DNA from: Calliopsis andreniformis
Lineage: Eukaryota > Arthropoda > Insecta > Hymenoptera > Andrenidae
Length of the DNA: 64,000 bases
NCBI RefSeq assembly: GCF_051401765.1
Contig: NC_135073.1
Location: 496,001-560,000 of the forward strand
Direction of reading: 5' to 3'
Every line of letters starts with the position of its first letter. The stretch's first letter is position 1. The notes under the pieces are model-generated. The model saw only the letters and a list, made by a program, of their open reading frames with translations. It did no database searches and was not told where the DNA came from. This document shows positions 57,536-64,000 of this stretch, one piece after another. Made by a program: the position numbers and the translations under genes.

Positions 57536-58059
57536 GATAATAGTGATATAAAAATAATAATAAAAAAATAAAAATAAATAAAAAAATCGAGGACCTTTCT
57601 AACAACGCTCTAACACGGGGGAAGTTGTTACGCAATGAAGAATGAGTTTAATACAATGTTAAATTTTGAATGAGAGGTTGTACATAAGTGATCATCTTTT
57701 ATTAATAACCGTTTCAAAAGTGAATAAGTATAACATCACAGTTGTGCCTACTACAACATTGCAAATAACTTCGGAAACGATGATGTTATTAGTGCTATAC
57801 TTCATCATGGCGAATCTATTCATAAAGGATAGAATACTTGTCTTCTAAGGCAAAAGAATTCTATATGGATGCATGCTGGTGATAGTAACAGTCGCCAGAC
57901 GCGTTGGCCACGAGGTGCCAAAGGCGGTTATACATTTATCTTAAAAAACCGTATCACAATAGAGTATCAGAAATCACAATACATACGCATAAAAAGTAAG
58001 AAAGACGCGTGGACACGGTAAATTGTATAGAAATAATAATGTTTAACATATCAATAGTA
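57536..58059. other. AT-rich stretch, nothing recognised
   Basis: No gene supported. The short frames at 57666-57848 and 57954-58142 lack recognisable features. Confidence 0.35.
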
Positions 58060-58330
58060 AAAATAAGTGAAATCCCTCCCAACAAATATTTAAAATGTAA
58101 AAACACCAAGTAGTGGAATTTGGTTTGGACTGTGGTTCCCACAACAAATTTTAAAAAAAATTAATCCACCCAAAAAAGCATCCAGAAGATATTAATCCCA
58201 TAGGAAATCTCCAAAAAAATTAGTTCCTCCCAAAAAATATCTCCAAAAGTACCTTCAAAAGATATTAATCCATAAAAGTGAGGCCAAAAACTTCCACCGA
58301 TCCGGAGGTATAGATTCACTGTTGAAAGCC
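58060..58330 (-). repeat. Inverted copy of the 49265-49565 minisatellite and flank
   Basis: Reverse-complemented, this reads as AATATCTTCTGGATGCTTTTTTGGGTGGATTAA-type units. These are followed by AGTCCAAAC...CTTGGTGTTTTTACATTTTAAAT, matching 49400-49550. It therefore lies in the opposite orientation to the 48585 copy, although the neighbouring 57190 module is in the same orientation. Confidence 0.65.
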
Positions 58331-58369
58331 ACGACCATTAATTTTTTCACACCCTGTACATAGTGTAAC

Positions 58370-59060
58370 ATTGTATAATTGCAGCCAGTGCGGAACCCAT
58401 TAGGTGTAGATATGTGTTACATGGACACTAATTTCGTATTCAGTTCATGGCCTGCTAAGGGTTTCCATACAAAAAAAAAGGAAAACCTCTAAAACAAAGA
58501 TAGTACTAGGTCTTAGCAAACCAAAATATGCAATTTTATGCAATCGATTCCTTATGCTTTTCTGATGAAAATGATATCAAACACAAGCTAGATGATTTAT
58601 AAAGAAATTATCTACAAAAAACGATTTGCACAATTTTAACCTAACTTCATTAAAAATGGTCCAATTTACATAGAATTTGGAATGATTGTAATGGAAAGAA
58701 CATAAGAAATTAAGCTGTAACACTCTTATAGTGATAGCGTATTATAACAAAGTTGACGTTTTGCGGCAAAGCCATAAATCTTCGATTGTAAGGGCCATAA
58801 ATCGACGTGCACTCGACGCCAACAGGCCAATATTGTTACGTATTGAAAATCTCTAATTTTGGTTAAATTTTTTTCAAAATAGTATGACTGAATTTCTTAT
58901 ACTTTGCCGAAAAAATAATACCAAATACGACACAGTTCGAATTGCTGTCAATCACCTGTATCGTACCGTTGGATGCCCGAGTGCAGTTTCACGTTACAAA
59001 CGGTTCCGCGAATTAAAAATCCAAAATTTTTACTAGACAGTTTTGAAAATCTTACCATTG
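58370..59060 (+). mobile_element. Single-arm copy of the 36670-38370 family
   Basis: GTGTAAC...TGCAGCCAGTGCGGAACCC...GTGTTACATGGACACTAATTTCGTATTCAGT matches 36671-36760. Further blocks (CTTAGCAAACCA, TTCTGATGAAAATGATATCAAACAC, AATTTTAACCTAACTTC, GGCAAAGCCATAAATC, GGGCCATAAATCGACGTGCACTCGACGCCAACAGG) follow the arm order. The opposite arm is missing. Confidence 0.75.
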
Positions 59061-59215
59061 CATTGTTTTCTCCCGACGACTCTGAATACCTGCAGCACCA
59101 AAGGGTGTCGAGCTTGAAGGAGTGGTGATGGGTGTAACAGGAGACAGCAGACCGAAGGAAAGGGAAAATCCGTTTCCTGTCTCAGAACGGCCCGACTTTA
59201 GGTTATATTTTATTT

Positions 59216-59580
59216 GTATCCTACCGTCCTTATCTGTAACAATTATTTTAACGAATAATATTAGTGATTATATTAAATTAATCAAACTAAAGCTAATTAT
59301 TTGTGGGTTAATATAGCAATGCAAAACTATGCAATTGAATGATACGCCATTTTGTAATAATAATTTGTTTACATTTTTGGTGTTTCTTGCGAAATTAAAG
59401 TATATCTTACATGTAAATTACTATCCTTACTTTTAGACGACTATTTTAATGAATAATATTACAAAGTATGCTAAGAAAATTACTATTTATATGTTATTTG
59501 AGAAAAAAATGTAAAACGCTCGATTGCTCAAAACTCCTCATTTGTGAATTAACATAACAATGCAGAACGGAGTCCAATTA
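59216..59580 (+). repeat. Diverged tandem duplication, about 220 bp apart
   Basis: ACAATTATTTTAACGAATAATATTA (59238) recurs as ACGACTATTTTAATGAATAATATTA (59438). TTTGTGGGTTAATATAGCAATGCAAAAC (59300) recurs as TTTGTGAATTAACATAACAATGCAGAAC (59551). It looks like an old tandem duplication with later change. Confidence 0.5.
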
Positions 59581-59702
59581 TCCAATATAGTGGACGCAGT
59601 CCGGATGACCTTGACCTTGACATATGTCGTTAGAACACTCCTAAACAACGTCCAAGAGATTTTCGCCGTCACTCGTCACTCTTTAATCCATTATTAATTA
59701 TT

Positions 59703-59895
59703 TAAAATAAATAAATTAATTTAATAATGTATTAATACATTAATAATTAATATTAATAAATTAATATTTAAAATAAATAAATTAATTTAATAATGTATTA
59801 ATGCATTAATAATTAACATTAATAAATTAATATTTAACATAAATGAATTAATTTAATAATGTATTAATACGTTAATAATTAATATTAATAAATTC
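59703..59895. repeat. 66-bp AT-only tandem repeat, three copies
   Basis: A 66-bp unit made almost wholly of A and T (TTAATTTAATAATGTATTAAT core) is repeated three times with few changes. Confidence 0.9.
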
Positions 59896-61273
59896 AATGT
59901 ATTATAAATATATTGAAATGTATTACAAATCAATATTAAGCATTTTAACACTGTCAGTATTGTTATGAGTACTCATATCGTTAAAAGTTCAGTGTGACGT
60001 ATGTAAAAAACACATTGTGATTGTGATGAATTGTTGTGTTTCCACTAGTATTTATTATTTCTGTTATCTTCTTTGGGATTCATTAGAACATCACTACCAC
60101 TGGTTTATTTCTAAACTAATAATAAAGATCGTATCCAGCCATTCTTAACCTACTTTGCTTTTTCTACAAAAGCTGCTGTTTTCAGAATTACGTTCACAAT
60201 GTTTAACGCCATTATTTAAATTGAACTTAACATATGTTGTCAAGGACCTAAGGAACCTTGAGGAGATTTAAAAATTAAAAAAATTACTAATTATTATTGA
60301 AGACGGACAGAACATTTTCCAAGCGACTATGTTGGGTGTAACGGTGTTTTAATTTTTGTAAGTGTTAATTGTTGTAAGATTTATAAAATACGTTGGGGGG
60401 GGGGCTATGCATCTTTACCCCGAAAAATCTAATCCATAGTGATGCTCAGGAAAAGTGCCAACGTGCGTTCTACCCAACTCCACGAGAAACAGTCTCATTG
60501 TTAAAGTTGTTTCGACAGCTTTCTATTCTGCTTGAAATCGGCATTGAAACCGTTCGCGAACAATTCCGGGCATATTCGGTCGCTCACACTGGCTTTCGAG
60601 ATACGTTAAGTATCGTTAGATTCTAACTTCTAACTCTAACCCATCTCAGGTTAAACTTGCAATTAGTACAGGATAGCATAGTTTTATAAAAGGATAAATT
60701 AAAGTAAGTCTGGGCTAGGTTCTTTTTGAGGGAGGGGCTGGAGCTGGGAAAGGCGGAGTCTCCCCTCGCTCACACGTTAAAATACAATTAGTATTTCCAA
60801 ACAGTACAATGTCATTTTGGTAAATATTGTATTGCTTTACTTGTGTAACTGAATATATTGTGTTGAAAATATATTTTCACACACTTCATGATAATTATGT
60901 GTTAAATGCAAAGATTCGTGGTATAACAGTGAACTAAATTGATAAGTACCTCGCACAGTTGTTCGTAAACGGCAACTAAAAAATAGCGAATGACACTGTT
61001 TGTATACGTATATAATTGTCTGAGCAAAGTTAAAATATTCTCATAGAAATTAAAATCGAAAGCAAATACATATGTCATTATGTTAATCTAAATACATGTT
61101 AGTACTGAAAATATGTGGTATATTTTTCAAATATTTGTTATTAATAACTTTTTAATCCTCAGGTAAGTGCCCTTGACAACATATATCAAAGTCAAGGTGA
61201 TCCGAGCTGTCTTTCCCAAAAAGAAAACATTTATCAAATTGAGATGCAGTGCATTATACTTTATTACAATTAA
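59896..61273. other. AT-rich stretch with a poly-G run, no gene recognised
   Basis: A run of 10 G occurs at about 60395-60404. The 77-codon frame just after it (60393-60626) begins within the G-run and has no recognisable domain. Nothing else is supported. Confidence 0.4.
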
Positions 61274-61690
61274 CCCACAAAAAAGCTCTAAAAATGTTAA
61301 TACCCCCCAAAAAATTACCAAAAAATATTATACCCACATAACAGCTCTAAAAATGTTAATATCCCCTAAAAAATTACCAAAAAATGTTATACCCACAAAA
61401 CAGCTCTAAAAATGTTAATACCCCCCAAAAAATTACCAAAAAATATTATACCCACAAAACAACTCCAGAAGAATTAATCCCTCCGAAAAAAGCATCGAAA
61501 AGATATTAATCCTCCAAAAAAAGTATCCAAAAGATATTAAATAACTCCTAAATAAGCATCCAAAAAGTTTAATTAAAAAACACCCGAAAAAATGTTTATT
61601 ATCATTTGATTCGAAGAAGGTATTGAACTCAAAAGGAGTTGCCCCGTTTATACATTGTGCTCCACAACACGTTAATTAGAAAATCATGAT
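61274..61690 (-). repeat. 59-bp minisatellite grading into 30-bp units, inverted copy
   Basis: Three near-identical 59-bp units (61274-61332, 61333-61391, 61392-61450), each with CCCACAAAACAGCTCTAAAA then ATGTTAATACCCCCC, are followed by degenerate units of about 30 bp to 61590. Then comes flanking sequence (TACATTGTGCTCCACA at about 61652), the reverse complement of 49110-49135. It is the same family as 49065-49500 in opposite orientation. The 59-bp unit looks like a fused pair of the older ~30-bp units that was then amplified. The frames at 61127-61409 are artefacts. Confidence 0.85.
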
Positions 61691-61959
61691 AAAACATTAA
61701 TATTTTAAATGCGTTCACAAATAACGAATACATGTGAAACTCAGAAAAATTAAACCTAAAGTATACTTGGTGGACTCTTTTTATCAAAATCGAACAAACG
61801 TATATGCGTTGATACACACATAACGTGTTGTTATTTAAGCGATAATTTTATATGTTTATATAAGACAGAAATAAAAAATAACAGTTTAGAGTTATTAACT
61901 GTTGTAGAAATACTTGAAGTTCGCATGAAATGTATTACTTAAACGTAAGTACATTATCA

Positions 61960-62160
61960 TTATTTTCGTTTTATTTTAGCGTATGGAGTCATTCTTTGAC
62001 CCTCGCTTAACCAACATCGTGTCATTTGTGGGCCTGTGTCTGCTTCGCAGATTAGCAATTCCAAACAATCGACTTTCCGGGGTTTTAAATTTGTGATACA
62101 GATTGTTGTACATATAAGTGGACTACCGGTCGATTTAGGACCTTGTAAGAAATCAAACAA
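61960..62160 (-). CDS. Possible host exon or unrecognised coding fragment
   Basis: A 66-codon minus-strand frame reads MFDFLQGPKSTGSPLICTTI, then CITNLKPRKVDCLELLICEA, then DTGPQMTRCWLSEGQRMTPY, and ends in a Lys-rich tail at TAA. Codon choice and amino-acid mix are more protein-like than most frames here. A possible splice acceptor (TTTGATTTCTTACAAG, about 62142-62157 on the minus strand) would put the exon start at the GGTCCTAAA codons rather than the ATG. Several cysteines are present, but no domain is recognised. It could be a real terminal exon or a transposase piece. Confidence 0.22.
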   Translation of the reverse strand: MFDFLQGPKSTGSPLICTTICITNLKPRKVDCLELLICEADTGPQMTRCWLSEGQRMTPYAKIKRK

Positions 62161-64000
62161 ATATCTTTGGTAAATGAAAGAGTATAGGATATGTATTTAT
62201 ACTGTTCTCTTTGAGATGCGGATACAGACTGGCGAGGAGAGTTGCTATCCTTACGGCCCCTTCATCCGAGAAAACTCTGGAAAAAGGGAGAGGTGTGTTC
62301 TCAAGTGTCGTACATTTAAGCAATTTGCTCGTCTCTAAAGGTACACAGTATTATCAAAAGACTGTGCGTAGCGTCTCAAAGACTTAACGCTAACATACAC
62401 TTTGTATGTACTAGTCAGAGTTGACTGATCTATTAATTAAATCTATACTGATATAGATGGAGGTTTATATAATGCTAAACTTGAAGAAAATAGAATAAAA
62501 CAACTTTTTCTTAGCAAAATTTCTTAAAACATAAATAAAAGCCAATTATAAGGATGTTATTTTTATTACGAATATCTAAAGCAAACGTTATATTTAAAAT
62601 GATGATTAGTTCTTTTATAATCAAGTAATGTGAAATTCAACTTGTCACTACTAATTATTGAAAAGGTAGAAACGCAGAAATAACTGACAATGAGTAGTTG
62701 AGTACCAAATGATCTAAAAGAAATTTTTTTATTTCCCTTGAAATGACACTTTAATTTAATCTTGTGCTATCAAATATCGTTGGAAAAGAAATCAGGCAAC
62801 AACGCTCATTTCATTTTCACATAGTCGTAAATCAAACTCGTGCGATGCATCTCTCAATTGTTCACGGATTACACGACACTACACGACGCCGATGCGTGAG
62901 TCGGAATACGTATATGTGAATGAAGCTTAAATACCGATATCCAACTCGACGCGTGGGAAGCCGTATTCGCGATCGTAAGTCAGGCACCAGTTGGAACGTT
63001 TTAATCTATTTCAATTGGTAAATACGTATGAGCCTCGGCTATATACGTAATCTAGGAACCTAGTGTTCGACGTTTTGCTATTTATAGGGATGAGAAAAAC
63101 GTCCCGTGTCGATATATCGATTCACCTCGGCCGCCGTCTTCGGCTGATACCTATACCTGTGTCTATCAACACTTTCAAACTATATCGTCACTCGTCGCCA
63201 AAAGCCTTTTTTGTTTGTGAATTTATCTTTTGCTTACACTAATGTCGTTATTCACATTGATATATAGCTCAGTATAGTGAATTTTTATTAGTATTATTCA
63301 TATCATATAATAACGACATAAAAAATTATATAAAAAAGAAAGTTTAAGTAGTCTTGTTAAATGTATATTCTGTAGATAATAAAAAGTATTAGCACACGAT
63401 AGAAAATAAGTATTACGTTATATTGTTGCTCTTTCGAAGAATGTTCAGTTGTCAGTTTAGAGTAAGTATAAGAAAATTCCGGAAAGCATTTCCTATATTA
63501 TTCGGTTAGGCAAATGAAATAGTCAAAATAAAGATTAACGATCACTTCAACGTTAATCACGTTGATTATCAGTCAAGAAATACAATCCTTACCTAACTAT
63601 CATGATGTGCTTCATAAAGTATACGGTAGTGTCTGCTTTGTTTAAGTTTAGCTGCTCACGATTAGCGTTATGTATATCTAGCAATTTCATTGAACAGATC
63701 TTCCACGAATCGAAAGTGAGCAAGTAGTAAACTTCGAGTATGAATGAGATACCAATATCCAGGTCAAGATAGTGAAATCTTGCCTAGGTATTATTCTGTG
63801 AAGCCAGTTCTAGGAACAGATAGGAATAACGATGGTCATGTCTACCGATCAATATACATTCTTACGTTGATTACAATTAGGGTGTTGTATACGTTAATCT
63901 CGATATTAATAACCAAAATGTCTACCTATGCATCTAGCCTACACCGAAATAAATTTGATAGTGCAAAGTCCATTATCGGTCAAATCGAAAAAATTATCAT
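62161..64000. other. AT-rich stretch to window end, nothing recognised
   Basis: Slightly GC-richer pieces occur at 62840-63000 and 63060-63190 (TCGATATATCGATTCACCTCGGCCGCC region). No open frame, RNA gene or element termini could be supported. Confidence 0.35.

Noticed and set aside
60393..60626. 77-codon frame after the poly-G run
   Set aside because: Starts inside the homopolymer and shows no recognisable domain or support.

Overview
This window is eukaryotic nuclear DNA, AT-rich, with no operons and no long open frames apart from transposase relics. The mix of mariner, Tc1-like, pogo/Tigger-like and LTR elements plus many inverted-repeat MITE-like elements points to an arthropod, most likely an insect. 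An ant- or bee-like hymenopteran would fit, but nothing seen here proves the order. I recognise no intact host gene. A few short open frames could be host exons and are listed with low confidence.

Layout. 1-30 kb is AT-rich intergenic or intronic DNA dotted with fold-back and MITE-like elements. The clearest are a long palindrome with a 4-bp target duplication (224-1569), a small MITE (10021-10230) with a partial second copy (28165-28305), a diverged inverted-repeat element (17151-18691), a fold-back with an insertion in one arm (20097-21284), a ~175-nt hairpin (22646-22820) and another MITE (23863-24277). 30-39 kb is a dense nest of transposons. It holds a complete solo LTR (30137-31360), a pogo/Tigger-like relic (32277-34082) split by a nearly intact mariner (32659-33942), a Tc1-like N-terminal fragment abutting a truncated second LTR copy (34495-34660), two further mariner relics (35148-35726 and 35940-36246), a long inverted-repeat element (36670-38370) and a TA-flanked MITE (38519-39178). 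39-64 kb is again AT-rich. It holds minisatellite-bearing repeats in both orientations (about 49, 58 and 61 kb), an inverted-repeat element with an 18-bp tandem array and a nested MITE (50924-52421), a decayed Tc1-like element on the minus strand (52548-53927), and simple or tandem repeats.

Most notable observation. Inside the solo LTR is a run of ten small hairpins, spaced mostly 39-54 nt apart (30793-31271), all on the same plan: a 4-bp outer stem, a 3x5 internal loop with the 3' side nearly always ending in CGT, a 4-6-bp inner stem and usually a 5-nt loop. The outer stems differ from unit to unit but stay complementary (for example GCGG/CCGC, GTAG/CTAC, ACAG/CTGT, GAGG/CCTC). The inner stems do the same. 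That is compensatory change between repeats, which indicates selection on RNA (or DNA) secondary structure. The array lies downstream of a TATA box and a CArG-like palindrome in the same LTR, so it would fall in the 5' leader of the element's RNA. I know of no described element with this structure, but I could not search for one.
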